NCBI GenBank assembly: GCA_965203755.1
Contig: OZ241910.1
Span: 1,302,001-1,366,000, forward strand
DNA from: UBA6055 sp965203755
GTDB lineage: Bacteria > Chloroflexota > Anaerolineae > Aggregatilineales > Phototrophicaceae
DNA: 64,000 bases
Direction: 5' to 3'
Under the pieces are notes generated by a model that saw nothing but the letters and a program-made list of their open reading frames with translations, was not told the DNA's origin and searched no databases. The position numbers were made by a program, and so were the translations under genes. Below are positions 25,690 through 34,902 of the stretch, one piece after another (within the stretch, counting starts at the first letter, position 1; the number at the start of each line of letters is the position of its first letter).

Positions 25690-26721
25690 TCAGCGTTTTT
25701 CCTTAATCGATTTTTGATAGCGGCGGCGGATGAGGATCAGCAGGCAGAAAAGCAGCCCCATCAGCCCCAGAGCCAAGGTGCCAACGCCGCGCGCCGGCGA
25801 GGGTTCAAGCTGGCTGATGGCAACCGCAGTCAAGCCAAACAGGAACGAAAATCCATAGAGAATCAAAAGCGTTTGCCGCTGCGTAAAGCCAATGGACATA
25901 ATACGGTGCGACACATGATCCTTACCGCCCTGCATCAGGGGGCGCCGCTCGACAAGGCGGGTTAGGACAGCCAGGTTGATATCCATAATCGGCAAAGCCA
26001 AAGCGAAAATCGGCACCATCCAGGTTACATTGAGCGGCTGTGTCTCAAACTTGAGCTTAATCGCCAGGACAGCTAAGATAAATCCCAAGGTATAAGCGCC
26101 CATGTCCCCCATGAAAGTGCTGGAGGGATTGAAATTGTAGGTCAGGAAGCCGATGACGCCGCCAAAAATAGCCGCCGCCAGCATACTGACGAGGATTTGC
26201 CCCTGTGTCACCGCAATCAGCAGGAAGAAACCGGATGCAATCGCCGAACTGCCGGCCGCCAGCCCGTCCATATTATCAATCCAGTTGATGGCATTGATGA
26301 GGGCGACAATCCAGAACAGGGTCAGGGGAATATCAACCAGCGCGCTGCCAAACAGCTGAATTTGGACGCCGGCCAAGGCGGCGACCAAAGCCGCCAAAGT
26401 CATCGCCAGCAGTCGAATGCGCGGGCTGAGGTCCCGGCGGTCATCCAGATAGCCAATCCACGCCAGCAAGGTCGCGCCGGCTACAATCGCGCCCAGTTCC
26501 TCCAGATACCCCGGCGGACTAAAAAGCAGCGTCGACAGCGCAAAGGCCAGATAAATCGCCACGCCGCCCATCAACGGCATGCGCTGGGTATGGATATTCC
26601 GTTTGCTCGGCGCAGCCATAACCCCCAGACGCATCGCAATCTGACGGGTGATGGGCGTTAAGCCCAAGGCCGCGGCAAACCCGACAATCATCATCGGTAT
26701 GAATTGCAGGCTCGGATCCAT
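25690..26721 (-). CDS. Undecaprenyl-phosphate sugar-1-phosphate transferase (WecA/MraY family)
   Basis: A 343-residue polytopic membrane enzyme with ~10-11 helices. Family motifs are intact: GYLDDRRD (Mg-binding Asp pair), NAINWIDNMDGLAAG, FMGDMGAYTLG and the cytoplasmic GGKDHVSHR, typical of WecA/TagO-like enzymes rather than MraY. It transfers GlcNAc-1-phosphate (or a similar sugar) from UDP to undecaprenyl phosphate to start surface polysaccharide assembly. A -10 (26728-26733) lies only 7 nt before the ATG, so the mRNA may be leaderless. Confidence 0.9.
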   Translation of the reverse strand: MDPSLQFIPMMIVGFAAALGLTPITRQIAMRLGVMAAPSKRNIHTQRMPLMGGVAIYLAFALSTLLFSPPGYLEELGAIVAGATLLAWIGYLDDRRDLSPRIRLLAMTLAALVAALAGVQIQLFGSALVDIPLTLFWIVALINAINWIDNMDGLAAGSSAIASGFFLLIAVTQGQILVSMLAAAIFGGVIGFLTYNFNPSSTFMGDMGAYTLGFILAVLAIKLKFETQPLNVTWMVPIFALALPIMDINLAVLTRLVERRPLMQGGKDHVSHRIMSIGFTQRQTLLILYGFSFLFGLTAVAISQLEPSPARGVGTLALGLMGLLFCLLILIRRRYQKSIKEKR

Positions 26722-26727
26722 AGCTTC

Positions 26728-26765
26728 AGTATAAAATGGAACATCCCAAGCTGAAAGAGGGCAAG
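26728..26765 (-). promoter_or_regulatory. Promoter with a shared upstream element, WecA-type gene
   Basis: On the minus strand: CTTGCCCTCTTTCAGCTTGG element (26765 downward), then TATACT (26733-26728) close to the ATG. The same element, slightly changed, lies before the gene at 27609 (27664-27687, TATACT at 27651-27656). Confidence 0.4.
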
Positions 26766-26793
26766 CGAAGTCGATGACGGCGAGGACGCCAAA

Positions 26794-27174
26794 TCACAGC
26801 GCCAGCAGCGAGACCGCAACCAAGGCCGCAAAGAGCGCCGCCGCCAGCATCCCCATATTGCGGAGGTCTTGAATCACAAAGCTGTAATCGGCGCGCAAGT
26901 CTTCCTCGCTGACCGCCTTGCTTGGGTTCGCCAGCATTTCGGCGACATAGTCGGCGTCAAGCGCGCCTTCGCTTTTGCGTTTTTCCAGCTGCGTCGATTG
27001 CAGGTCGCGCCGGCGCCGGCGAGGTTTCGTCACGGCATTGGCGAGAGCCGCTTCCGGCTTTGGCGGCCTGTCGGCCGCGCTTTGGGATTCTGCGCGGCTG
27101 CCGCCCGCATCCTGGCGGGCCTGCTCCAGCGCCGCCTTCGAGATATTGGGTTTTTTGCGTCTGCGTTTTGCCAT
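26794..27174 (-). CDS. Small basic protein with C-terminal membrane helix
   Basis: A 126-residue protein of unknown family. It begins with a very basic stretch (MAKRRRKKPN), has a disordered Ala/Arg-rich middle, an acidic DADYVAEML to LRADYSFVIQDL segment, and ends in one membrane helix (GMLAAALFAALVAVSLLAL). GGAG lies upstream of the start. Chloroflexota genomes often have such tail-anchored hypothetical proteins. Confidence 0.6.
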   Translation of the reverse strand: MAKRRRKKPNISKAALEQARQDAGGSRAESQSAADRPPKPEAALANAVTKPRRRRRDLQSTQLEKRKSEGALDADYVAEMLANPSKAVSEEDLRADYSFVIQDLRNMGMLAAALFAALVAVSLLAL

Positions 27175-27204
27175 CGCGCGAATTCTCCATCCCTTGCCAA
27201 AACT

Positions 27205-27609
27205 TTATCTGACTTTCATACGGCGCAGCCCTTGATAGGCTGGATTGCCCTGAATAGCCTTCCAGCGGGCTTCGCCGCCATCGGTATGCCATTCGACAAC
27301 AAACAAGCCCTGGCTGTCCTGATAAGTGAAGCTGGGCTTCAAGCCGAGCAGAATTTGACGCATGGTGCCGATAATCTCTTTGCGCTCCTCACCCATCCGC
27401 AAAGTGAAGTATTGTCCGGCGACAAATTCAAAAAACATCGGCATCCCATCAAGGCTGCCCTCCATCTTCACCGGCGCCTCGGCCTGCATGCAGCTCATAA
27501 AAACATTTTGCAGCCGATTGTTCCACAACGTATGGTTGACGCGCTCTTCAATGTAATACGGACGGGGTTCAGGAGTTGAATAAAACCATTTGCGCGATGT
27601 GGTTGCCAT
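27205..27609 (-). CDS. Conserved-looking hypothetical protein, 134 residues
   Basis: A soluble protein without a family I can name. It is rich in aromatic residues (KWFYSTPEPRPYYIEE, TLWNNRLQNVF) and ends basic. A GGAGAAA ribosome site lies ~9 nt before the ATG. It shares an upstream promoter element with the WecA-type gene 0.9 kb away, so the two may be co-regulated. Confidence 0.55.
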   Translation of the reverse strand: MATTSRKWFYSTPEPRPYYIEERVNHTLWNNRLQNVFMSCMQAEAPVKMEGSLDGMPMFFEFVAGQYFTLRMGEERKEIIGTMRQILLGLKPSFTYQDSQGLFVVEWHTDGGEARWKAIQGNPAYQGLRRMKVR

Positions 27610-27731
27610 CGTTCAGTTTCTCCACCGGCTCAAGCCATCACCATAATATCAGTATACCTCAAAATCCCAAGCTGCGGAAAGGGCAAGTCTTCACCAGGAC
27701 GGACGCGGCGTTGACCGCCTTTCGATATATC

Positions 27732-27747
27732 TAGAACAAATGTTCTA
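27732..27747. promoter_or_regulatory. LexA-type SOS box
   Basis: TAGAACAAATGTTCTA: GAAC-N4-GTTC with 6-bp inverted arms. It matches the LexA/DinR operator form known from Firmicutes and some Chloroflexota. It lies 7-9 bp upstream of an extended -10 (TGCTATGAT, 27754-27762), so bound repressor would block the -35 region. Confidence 0.75.
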
Positions 27748-27753
27748 AAACTG

Positions 27754-27762
27754 TGCTATGAT
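27754..27762 (+). promoter_or_regulatory. Extended -10 of the LexA-like gene
   Basis: TGCTATGAT (TGn-TATGAT), 35 nt before the ATG at 27798. Confidence 0.5.
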
Positions 27763-27797
27763 AAAACCATTGTGACGTCAATGAGAGGCGAGCATCA

Positions 27798-28088
27798 ATG
27801 AAATACCGCGATAACCGCACCAAACGCATCTTTGAGTTTATTTGTCAGTATGTCCGGCGGCAGGGCTTTCCGCCGACCTTGGGCGAGATTGCCCGATATG
27901 AGGGTTTCAAGTCCAATTCCGGTGTGATCCGTCATCTGGACAAGCTGGAAAAATGGGGTTGGATCGAACGTTTTCATGGTCGCGCCCGCACCATCCGCAT
28001 CCTGCGGCAATGCGATTCACCGGCGAGGACAAGCCATGTCAGGCGAGGTAATAAGCCCGCTTCTCGCTTATCTTCTCGGCGGCGATAA
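27798..28088 (+). CDS. LexA-like winged-helix DNA-binding protein lacking the peptidase domain
   Basis: A 96-residue protein. Residues ~1-70 match the LexA N-terminal winged helix: IFEFICQYVRRQGFPPTLGEIA, then the recognition helix region SNSGVIRHLDKLEKWGWI and RARTIRIL. The usual S24 autopeptidase domain (Ser-Lys pair, Ala-Gly cleavage site) is absent; the C-terminus is a short basic tail. A LexA box precedes it, so it may control itself. Without the cleavage domain, RecA cannot trigger its self-destruction, so release must come another way, or it competes with full LexA elsewhere. Its end overlaps the convergent gene by 50 bp. Confidence 0.75.
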   Translation: MKYRDNRTKRIFEFICQYVRRQGFPPTLGEIARYEGFKSNSGVIRHLDKLEKWGWIERFHGRARTIRILRQCDSPARTSHVRRGNKPASRLSSRRR

Positions 28089-28581
28089 CCACGCCCGACT
28101 GCGGCAAGACATACAGCTGATACAATTCGCCGGCGGCGAATTGCTTTGGCAGCGCCGCATCCAGCAATTTATAATTCTGCACTTCGACGCGCAGCGTCGT
28201 GTAAAGCGGGTGAGTTCGCATGGCATAGCGGCTTGTGCGCCCTTTGACAATCCGCACCGTTTCTGATTCGCGGTCAAGCGCTAATTGCTGGACAAATCGA
28301 TTGAAGTCAGCGGCGGCGTAAATCATAAGGCTTATGACCGCGATTTCAATCATCATCGCCACCGGCAGCAGCACGACCCGAACAAAGGACAAGATGACCA
28401 CCACCGCCGTGATCATCGCCGCCACCGCGACGCTGCGCCGGACAAACCGCGCCATCCGCGCCTGAAACAGGCTGATATGCTGTTCAAGCGCGCGTATCTG
28501 CGTCTGGCTCATCAAGCCGAGACGGTTGTTTTTCAGGTCATTCTCGCTGGCGGCGATGATCTGCCGGCTTGGCTGTCCCAT
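28039..28581 (-). CDS. Membrane protein of unknown function, 180 residues
   Basis: Two neighbouring membrane helices (SVAVAAMITAVVVILSFVRVVLL region and VAMMIEIAVISLMIYAAA) follow a soluble, helical N-terminus (IRALEQHISLFQARM). The C-terminal ~80 residues look like a small soluble domain (YTTLRVEVQNYKLLDAAL). No family recognised. Its 3' end overlaps the LexA-like gene. Confidence 0.55.
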   Translation of the reverse strand: MGQPSRQIIAASENDLKNNRLGLMSQTQIRALEQHISLFQARMARFVRRSVAVAAMITAVVVILSFVRVVLLPVAMMIEIAVISLMIYAAADFNRFVQQLALDRESETVRIVKGRTSRYAMRTHPLYTTLRVEVQNYKLLDAALPKQFAAGELYQLYVLPQSGVVIAAEKISEKRAYYLA

Positions 28582-28700
28582 ACCTAATCATCCTGCCGGT
28601 TCCGTTTGCCTATAAGCATACCACAAATAACGCCCATCTCAATTCCTGTCCGTTCCCGGACAATGAAATCCAATTTCATCGATTTTGCTTGAATAATCGT

Positions 28701-28729
28701 TTGGCAAAGGCATATTGATTTGTTATTAT
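28701..28729 (+). promoter_or_regulatory. Promoter of the beta-helix protein gene
   Basis: TTGGCA (28701-28706), 17-nt spacer ending TGT, TATTAT (28724-28729). Both boxes and the TG extension are present; ~44 nt to the ATG. Confidence 0.6.
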
Positions 28730-28772
28730 TCAGACAGTTCAATTTATTTCGCGAGTAGGCTGGAGGAAAAGC

Positions 28773-30434
28773 ATGTTCAAATCAACTAAACCATCAGGAA
28801 AAATGGTTTTTGTCCTCATTATGAGTCTCTTGTTATTGTCTCTGTCGCCGGTCCTTGCCGCCGATATCGCCGTCGATGCGAACTGCACCCTGGCACAGGC
28901 GATCACCTCCGCCAATACTGACACCGCCGCTGATGGTTCATCCTGCACAGCCGGCAGCGGCGCCGATACCATTACCCTGTCGGCAGACGTCACACTGTCC
29001 GAAGCGCTTCCATCCATTACATCCGAGATTAAAATCGAGGGCGGCAACTATGCCATCAGCGGGGATGATGCCCATCGAATTTTTGATGTAGCCGCGGCTG
29101 GCGATCTTATGATTGTTAATCTGGCGATGACCCTCGGATCCGCTAACTCCGGCGGCGCCATCGCAAGTTCAGGCAGCCTGACCATCATCGGCAGCGCCTT
29201 TTCTACCAATTCAGCCACCGTGGACGGCGGCGGCATCGCCATTAATTCGGGCGTCGCCATCATCACCGGCAGCACCTTCTTCGCTAATTCAGCCAGCCGC
29301 AATGGTGGTGGACTTGCTGTCAATTCGGGCGTCGCCATCATCACAAGCAGCAATCTTTCTGCCAATTCAGCCACCGTGGACGGCGGCGGCATCGCCGTCA
29401 ATTCGGGCATCGTGACCATCGAAAACAGTAACATTTCCAACAATTCAACAGAACGAGACGGCGGCGCAATATACAGCAGCGGCAACCTGACCCTCACCAA
29501 CAGCACCGTTTCCGAAAACGGCGCGCCCAATGGCCGTGGCGGCGGGCTCTATGCCGCCACCGCCAGCGGCATAGCCTCTCTGACCCATCTGACCTTCTTT
29601 GGCAACAGCGCGGCGGCGGCCGCCGGCGGCGCCGTGCAGGTCAATGAAGCCACCGTTCATCTGCGGAACAGCATCCTGTATGGAAGCATCGCAAGCAGTG
29701 AAAGCGCAGACGGCGATGAAAGCGCCGCCGGCAATGACTGTGTGGGCGTATTGACACAGGACGTCAGCAATCTTATCGGGAGCGGTGATTGCAGCGCGAC
29801 CGCAATCACCAGCGATCCCAAGCTCGGCGGCCTGACCGGCTCGCCGGCCTACTACCCAATAGACGATGACAGCCCGGCATTTGACGCCGCCGATTCGACC
29901 TTATGCACCACCGCCGACCAGATTGGAACACCGCGGCCTCAAGAGGCCGCCTGCGATATTGGCGCTTTTGAATATGTCAAACCGATAGAGGCGCAGGCGC
30001 AGCAGCTGCAGCAGGCAGAGCAGCAGGTCGAGACAACCGAAGAGCCAGGGACGCCCGTACCAACACCAACACTGACGCCAACACCAACTCCAACACTGAT
30101 GCCATCAACCTGCCTGTCGCTTCCCGAAAGCATTGTGGTCGCGGGTTTCAACAACTCGACGCAGTGCCAGCGGCTTGACGCCGGCGGCATCGGGGTTCCA
30201 GCGATCATTGACGCCGGCTTTATTGATGCGGTGGATATTTGGAGCTATGTCACGCCCGGGATACAAGTCTGCTTCCGACAGAGCGGCGGCTCGTTCCTCT
30301 TCCTGGATGCAGCGGACATACCGCGCACCGCCAGCGAACTGTCATTGTCCTACCGCATCGAGGACGACATCTCGGAGATGATATGCACCCAGATTGACCG
30401 CGCCGGTTCGGTCATTCTTATGCCGGAATCGTAG
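28773..30434 (+). CDS. Secreted right-handed beta-helix protein with Thr/Pro linker
   Basis: A 553-residue exported protein. The signal peptide is MVFVLIMSLLLLSLSPVLAA. Residues ~90-280 are parallel beta-helix turns with a ~26-residue period (NSATVDGGGIAINSG type; the DNA repeats at 29205 and 29361 are 156 bp apart, twice 78 bp). It closes with a DPKLGGLTGSPAYYPIDDDSPAFD-like segment and CDIGAFEY, typical of choice-of-anchor Q / CSLREA-type proteins. A PTPTLTPTPTPT linker joins a small C-terminal domain with paired cysteines. It is probably a surface or released adhesin-like protein; no enzymatic residues are evident. Confidence 0.8.
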   Translation: MFKSTKPSGKMVFVLIMSLLLLSLSPVLAADIAVDANCTLAQAITSANTDTAADGSSCTAGSGADTITLSADVTLSEALPSITSEIKIEGGNYAISGDDAHRIFDVAAAGDLMIVNLAMTLGSANSGGAIASSGSLTIIGSAFSTNSATVDGGGIAINSGVAIITGSTFFANSASRNGGGLAVNSGVAIITSSNLSANSATVDGGGIAVNSGIVTIENSNISNNSTERDGGAIYSSGNLTLTNSTVSENGAPNGRGGGLYAATASGIASLTHLTFFGNSAAAAAGGAVQVNEATVHLRNSILYGSIASSESADGDESAAGNDCVGVLTQDVSNLIGSGDCSATAITSDPKLGGLTGSPAYYPIDDDSPAFDAADSTLCTTADQIGTPRPQEAACDIGAFEYVKPIEAQAQQLQQAEQQVETTEEPGTPVPTPTLTPTPTPTLMPSTCLSLPESIVVAGFNNSTQCQRLDAGGIGVPAIIDAGFIDAVDIWSYVTPGIQVCFRQSGGSFLFLDAADIPRTASELSLSYRIEDDISEMICTQIDRAGSVILMPES

Positions 30435-30456
30435 CCGGTTCAGCGCGGCCGCAGCA

Positions 30457-31251
30457 TCACATCCCGGATTCCAGCGCCGGCATAAACCGCGTCAGATACC
30501 ATGCCAGCTGGTCGCGGGTGAAGACATAAATCTGTCTTTCGACAGCTTCAAGCAATGCTTTGGGGATATGCCGCCACAAACGCTGATTCATCTCGGTCGG
30601 ATCATCCAGCGCCGAGCGGATCAAAGCCGGCGTCAGCCCCAGCCGTTTGCCAAAAATTTCAAGGGTGCGGCTTTTGCCATCCGGCATCAGCTGTCCAACA
30701 ATCAAGTCGCGCCAGGCGCACAGCGCCTCAACCGACATAAACGGCAGCCATTCGCCCGGCTGACAGCTGCCCAGCGTTTCCGCCTGCCAGCCCTCAAGTT
30801 CGGCTTGGTCGCGTTCGTCCATCGCCGTCAGAATCAGATGCAAGGCGAAGAATTGGTCCCGCCGTTCAACCGCCGGCCATTCGCGGCCGGCGAAATGCGG
30901 GCGCACCATCTTGAGCGCCCAGGCTTCGTCAGCCGCCAAATGGGCTGCATAACCAGCCAAAAAAGCCAGATGCGCCTGGTCGCGCGCGCAGGCCAAAGTC
31001 GGATGTTCATTGAGCAGCCGACGCCAGGGACGTTCGGTGATATAGCGGTCATAAGCATAAAAGTGGGTCACTTCGCGCCCGACCCCGCTTGCCACCCGCG
31101 CGTCCGCGGCAATGCTGCCCAACTGAAACGCCGGGCGATGACTGAACAGCAGACCGCGGTATATCGGCGCCAGACGGCTGTCCCCAAGCAGGTCTTGCGC
31201 GATCTTGAGATGGGTGAATGGTGTTGGCATGGGCTGAATTGTAGAGGGCAT
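30457..31251 (-). CDS. Zinc-dependent phospholipase C family protein
   Basis: A 264-residue alpha-helical protein matching the zinc-dependent phospholipase C/S1-P1-like family. Expected metal ligands are in PTPFTHLKIAQ, GSIAADAR, VTHFYAYDR and YAAHLAADEAW. The family includes secreted phospholipases, but this one has no signal peptide, so it is probably intracellular, and the substrate is open. Alternative start at 31230 (MPTPFTHL) gives the family-typical beginning; the ATG at 31251 has AGGGG close by. Confidence 0.75.
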   Translation of the reverse strand: MPSTIQPMPTPFTHLKIAQDLLGDSRLAPIYRGLLFSHRPAFQLGSIAADARVASGVGREVTHFYAYDRYITERPWRRLLNEHPTLACARDQAHLAFLAGYAAHLAADEAWALKMVRPHFAGREWPAVERRDQFFALHLILTAMDERDQAELEGWQAETLGSCQPGEWLPFMSVEALCAWRDLIVGQLMPDGKSRTLEIFGKRLGLTPALIRSALDDPTEMNQRLWRHIPKALLEAVERQIYVFTRDQLAWYLTRFMPALESGM

Positions 31252-31323
31252 CGCCCCTGATGACGAGAGGCAAGTCGCCGGCCAGGCGCTTGGGCGGCGG
31301 CGGCAAAATGTTCGGCGGCATCC

Positions 31324-33882
31324 TTATTCGCCGCGCAGCGCCGCCGCCGGTTTGAGGCGGCCGAGCTTCAGCGCTGGATACAGGCCGGCCAGCAAGGCCG
31401 CCGCGACCGCCACCAAAAATGCCTCGACAAACTCGCCCGGCAAAGGCGCGAACCGCATCGTCCAGCCAAAGGAGCGCACATTGATGACATCAATCAGCGC
31501 CAGCGACAGCGCCACGCCAATCGGCAGCGCCAGAACGCCAGCCGTCAAGCCCATCAGCCCGGTCTGAATCAAGGTGAATTGGGTTAGTTGACCGGCGGTC
31601 ATGCCATTGGCGCGCATCAAGCCATATTCGCGGGTATGTTCCAGCTGCAGCGCCATCAACGCTGACAGGATCCCAATAAACGCGACCACAGTCGTTAGCA
31701 GGCGCAGGGCAATCGTAATGGCAAAGGTGCGGTCAAACACTTCCAGCGCCCCCCGACGCAGGCTCTCGTTATCCTGCGCCACCAAATCAAAATCCGCCAG
31801 CGCAGCGCGCAAATCCCCGATGACCGCATTCGGGCGGGCATTCGGCTCAATAAAAACACCTAGGGAAGTGATAAACGGATCATCGAAAAATCGGTCATAC
31901 ACCGCCCGCGACATATACACCGCGCCCTGGTCGGTGCTGTAATCGAAGTAGACGCCAAAGACCTCAAAGGTTTGGTCGCCGCGGTCGGTCGTCAGCGTGA
32001 TGCGGCTGTTCGCTGGCGTGATGCCACGCCGAAAAGCAAAAGGCTCGCTGACCATGACCTGGCCGCCATCCAATGCGGCTTGATGTTCTTGGGGCGGCGC
32101 CTGCGTCCATTTGAAACGCCGGTTGCCGCCGGCAATGTCAAAATCGCTGGCTAAGAGGTTGACCGGCGGCATATCCGGATAATCGGGCGCGGCGACGCTG
32201 ACATGCCGCGCCGATGAAACCGCCCGGACTCCCGCGACGCGGCCGGCAAGCTCAAGGACGGCTGAATCGACATCCACGCTGGCGAGGTTTGAGGTGAACA
32301 AAGGCGGCGAGACAAAAATCTGCGCGCCCAGCGAACTGTCCAGCCAATCGGAGACCGTCGTCCGAAAACTGGCGATCATGCCGCTGACGCCGACAATGAC
32401 GCTGACGGCAATCGTCAGCGCGGCGACCGCCACCGAAGTTCGGCTCAATGACCGCGTGACAGCCCGCGGCGCCATCCGTCCCAGCGCGCCAAAGAGCCGG
32501 CTGGTCAGTGGCAGCAGCAGGCGCATCGCCAGCAGGAGCGCCGCCGGCGTGAACAGGGCGCTGCCGGCAATAATAAAGAACAGCGCCGCAAAACTCACCG
32601 ACACGTCCTTGGTCGGCAGCTGCAAGAGAGCCAAGCCCAGCAGGTTCATGCCAGCCGCCAGCGCCGTGAGCGCGGGAAGGCGGCGGCGGGTTTGCGCTTC
32701 TTCGCTGGAACGTTTCATCGCGCCGGCCGGCGGCGTGCGGGTGGCATCATACGAGGGTAAAACGGCGGCGCCAACACTCGCTGTCAAGCCAATCGCGGCG
32801 CCTTTGACCAGCGTCAGAGGGGCAATGGCGATGCTCTGCACATTGACCGCAAAATACAAATCGCTGATGGTCTGTGACACCAGCGTCACCGCCCCGCGGC
32901 CAAAGACAGCCCCCAGCCCGATGCCCAGCGCCGTCCCAAGCAGGCCAAGCATAAAAGCCTCGCCCAGGACCAGCGCGAATATCTGGACTTTGGTCGCCCC
33001 TAAAGAACGCAGAATCCCGATCACATGGCGCCGCTGCGCCACGCTAAAGGTCACCGTGTTGTAAATCAGAAAAAGCCCAACTACCAATGCCAGCAGACTC
33101 AAAGCCTGCAAGTTGATCTCGAAGGCGGCGATCATCTGGTCCAAGGCGCTTTCGCGGCTGACATCCACCAGCGAAACCCCAGCCGGCAAGACCTCGATAA
33201 TCCGCTGGATGTCATCGGCATCCAAGATAAGGTCAATGCGATGGATGCGTCCAGCCAAGCCGGCGATCTCTTGGGCTGTGGCGATGTCGGCGATCATCAG
33301 GTCATCAAGCGCCTGGCGGCTGGCATCGTTTTGCGGCTGCATGATGCCGACAACCCGCCCCGAAGTGAATCGGCCGCCGGCGCTGATATCGAGCGCGTCG
33401 TTCAGCTTGAGGCTGAATGCCTGTGCCAGCGAATCGCTGATGACGACCGCGCCCGGCTCGGCGATCAGACGATGGAGGGCGGCAAAATCAGCGCGGTCAT
33501 CCCCGTCGGGATCCGCCGCCAGATAAGGACGAAACGGCGCTTCGACAAAGGGGTCAATCCCCAGCAGGCGCAAGGGACGGCCGCTTGCGGCTATGCGGAC
33601 AAGCTCGGATATGACCGGCGCGCTGGACTTGATGCCCAAATCAATCCGCAGCGAGGCATACAGCGCCGAATCCAGTCCATTGGGGCCGCCGACAATCTGA
33701 TGAGTCGCCCGGCCGCTGATGCTTTCAGCGCTCAAGGCAAAGGCGCGGCTGGCAGAACCGTTGGCGATATCGATGGCGATGACCACGGCGACGCCCAGCG
33801 CGACGCCGAGGACAAACATCGCGCTTTGGAAAAGACGGCGGCTGATATAACGCCAGCCAAGACGGATTATGACCGGCTGCAC
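31324..33882 (-). CDS. FtsX-family ABC transporter permease (LolC/MacB-like)
   Basis: An 852-residue inner-membrane protein. It begins with a helix (FQSAMFVLGVALGVAVVIAIDIANGS) and a large outer domain. Three helices follow (LSLLALVVGLFLIYNTVTFSV onwards), then a second outer domain after a further helix (VAALTIAVSVIVGVSGMIASF), then a last set of three: the double FtsX layout of long permeases that move lipoproteins or lipids. The start is GTG 33882 with AAAGGG 6 nt upstream. No ABC ATPase is adjacent on this strand; the next gene upstream is an LLM oxidoreductase. Confidence 0.85.
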   Translation of the reverse strand: MQPVIIRLGWRYISRRLFQSAMFVLGVALGVAVVIAIDIANGSASRAFALSAESISGRATHQIVGGPNGLDSALYASLRIDLGIKSSAPVISELVRIAASGRPLRLLGIDPFVEAPFRPYLAADPDGDDRADFAALHRLIAEPGAVVISDSLAQAFSLKLNDALDISAGGRFTSGRVVGIMQPQNDASRQALDDLMIADIATAQEIAGLAGRIHRIDLILDADDIQRIIEVLPAGVSLVDVSRESALDQMIAAFEINLQALSLLALVVGLFLIYNTVTFSVAQRRHVIGILRSLGATKVQIFALVLGEAFMLGLLGTALGIGLGAVFGRGAVTLVSQTISDLYFAVNVQSIAIAPLTLVKGAAIGLTASVGAAVLPSYDATRTPPAGAMKRSSEEAQTRRRLPALTALAAGMNLLGLALLQLPTKDVSVSFAALFFIIAGSALFTPAALLLAMRLLLPLTSRLFGALGRMAPRAVTRSLSRTSVAVAALTIAVSVIVGVSGMIASFRTTVSDWLDSSLGAQIFVSPPLFTSNLASVDVDSAVLELAGRVAGVRAVSSARHVSVAAPDYPDMPPVNLLASDFDIAGGNRRFKWTQAPPQEHQAALDGGQVMVSEPFAFRRGITPANSRITLTTDRGDQTFEVFGVYFDYSTDQGAVYMSRAVYDRFFDDPFITSLGVFIEPNARPNAVIGDLRAALADFDLVAQDNESLRRGALEVFDRTFAITIALRLLTTVVAFIGILSALMALQLEHTREYGLMRANGMTAGQLTQFTLIQTGLMGLTAGVLALPIGVALSLALIDVINVRSFGWTMRFAPLPGEFVEAFLVAVAAALLAGLYPALKLGRLKPAAALRGE

Positions 33883-33908
33883 AGCTTGCCCTTTCGGTCG
33901 ATTTTTGT

Positions 33909-34769
33909 CTAAAGCCCGAAGCGCCGCTTGAAGGTTCGCAGACGTTCCAGGTAATCATCAAGTCGGTCGCCGTGCGGATACACCGCCAGTTCAGTCGCGC
34001 CCAGCCGGTCCCAGCCAGCGACATAGGCCTCCCACTCGCGTTCGGGCAGACCTTCGGTAATCAGGCGGGTATGCAGACCAACGCGGTCGGCTCGACCGCA
34101 TGCTTCGGCAAATGCCCAGTATTTGTCGGTGAGCCTTTGCGCCTGCGGCGGCGGCCCGGCATGCGCCACCCAGCCATCGCTCCGCTGCGCCGCCCGCTGC
34201 AAAACCACATCCGCGGTTCCTCCAATCCAAATCGGAATCGGCTGTTGGGGCGGCAGCGGATTGATGCCGGCATCGTCGATTTGGTCAAATTGTCCGTCGA
34301 GCTTGACCAAATCCCGCGTCCATAATTTCCGCAAAACCTCAATCTGCTCTTCAATCCGGGCGCCGCGCGTCCGAAAGTCACAGCCAAGCGAGTTGTATTC
34401 AACCGCATTCCAGCCGACGCCCGCCCCCAGCCGCAGCCGGCCGCCGGAAAGCAGATCCACCTGCGCCGCCTGCTTGGCGACCAGCGCCGTTTGACGCTGC
34501 GGCAAAATCAAGACGCCGGTCATCAAGCCAATGGTTTCGGTCAAGCCCGCCAGATACGCGAACAGGGTAAATGGCTCGTGGAACCTGTCTTTATAGGTGT
34601 ATGGATTGCCGGCGCGCCAGCCTTCGCGTTCAGGATTAGCGCCCAGCACATGGTCATAAGCCAGCAAATGATGATAGCCCATGCCTTCGGCCGCCTGTGC
34701 AAAATCGCGAATCGCGACCGGGTCAGCGTCCAGTTGATTTTGCGGAAACACCACGCCAAATTTCATCAT
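33909..34769 (-). CDS. LLM class F420-dependent oxidoreductase
   Basis: A 286-residue luciferase-like TIM barrel. Features are MKFGVVFPQNQ, the DHVLGANPE segment, LSGGRLRLGAGVGWNAVEY and PIWIGGTADVVLQRAA, all common in F420-linked members. Whether it uses F420 or FMN cannot be proved from sequence alone. ATG 34769 follows GGGAGGGCG; a start at 34844 would add an unrelated 25-residue tail. It lies 26 bp upstream of the permease gene and may be co-transcribed. Confidence 0.85.
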   Translation of the reverse strand: MMKFGVVFPQNQLDADPVAIRDFAQAAEGMGYHHLLAYDHVLGANPEREGWRAGNPYTYKDRFHEPFTLFAYLAGLTETIGLMTGVLILPQRQTALVAKQAAQVDLLSGGRLRLGAGVGWNAVEYNSLGCDFRTRGARIEEQIEVLRKLWTRDLVKLDGQFDQIDDAGINPLPPQQPIPIWIGGTADVVLQRAAQRSDGWVAHAGPPPQAQRLTDKYWAFAEACGRADRVGLHTRLITEGLPEREWEAYVAGWDRLGATELAVYPHGDRLDDYLERLRTFKRRFGL

Positions 34770-34902
34770 CGCCCTCCCTTCATCCGCCAATGCTGCCCAT
34801 GCTAACCAAGACCAGCCGATTATGCCAGAGGACACCCCTTGCATCTGCCCTGCTTTGTGCTAAGTTTCCCCAAGTCAGCCAGCCCAAGGACAAGACGCGG
34901 CG

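Noticed and set aside
29161..29440. 78-bp periodic DNA repeats in the beta-helix gene
   Set aside because: Explained by protein structure (26-residue helix turns); not a CRISPR or mobile repeat.
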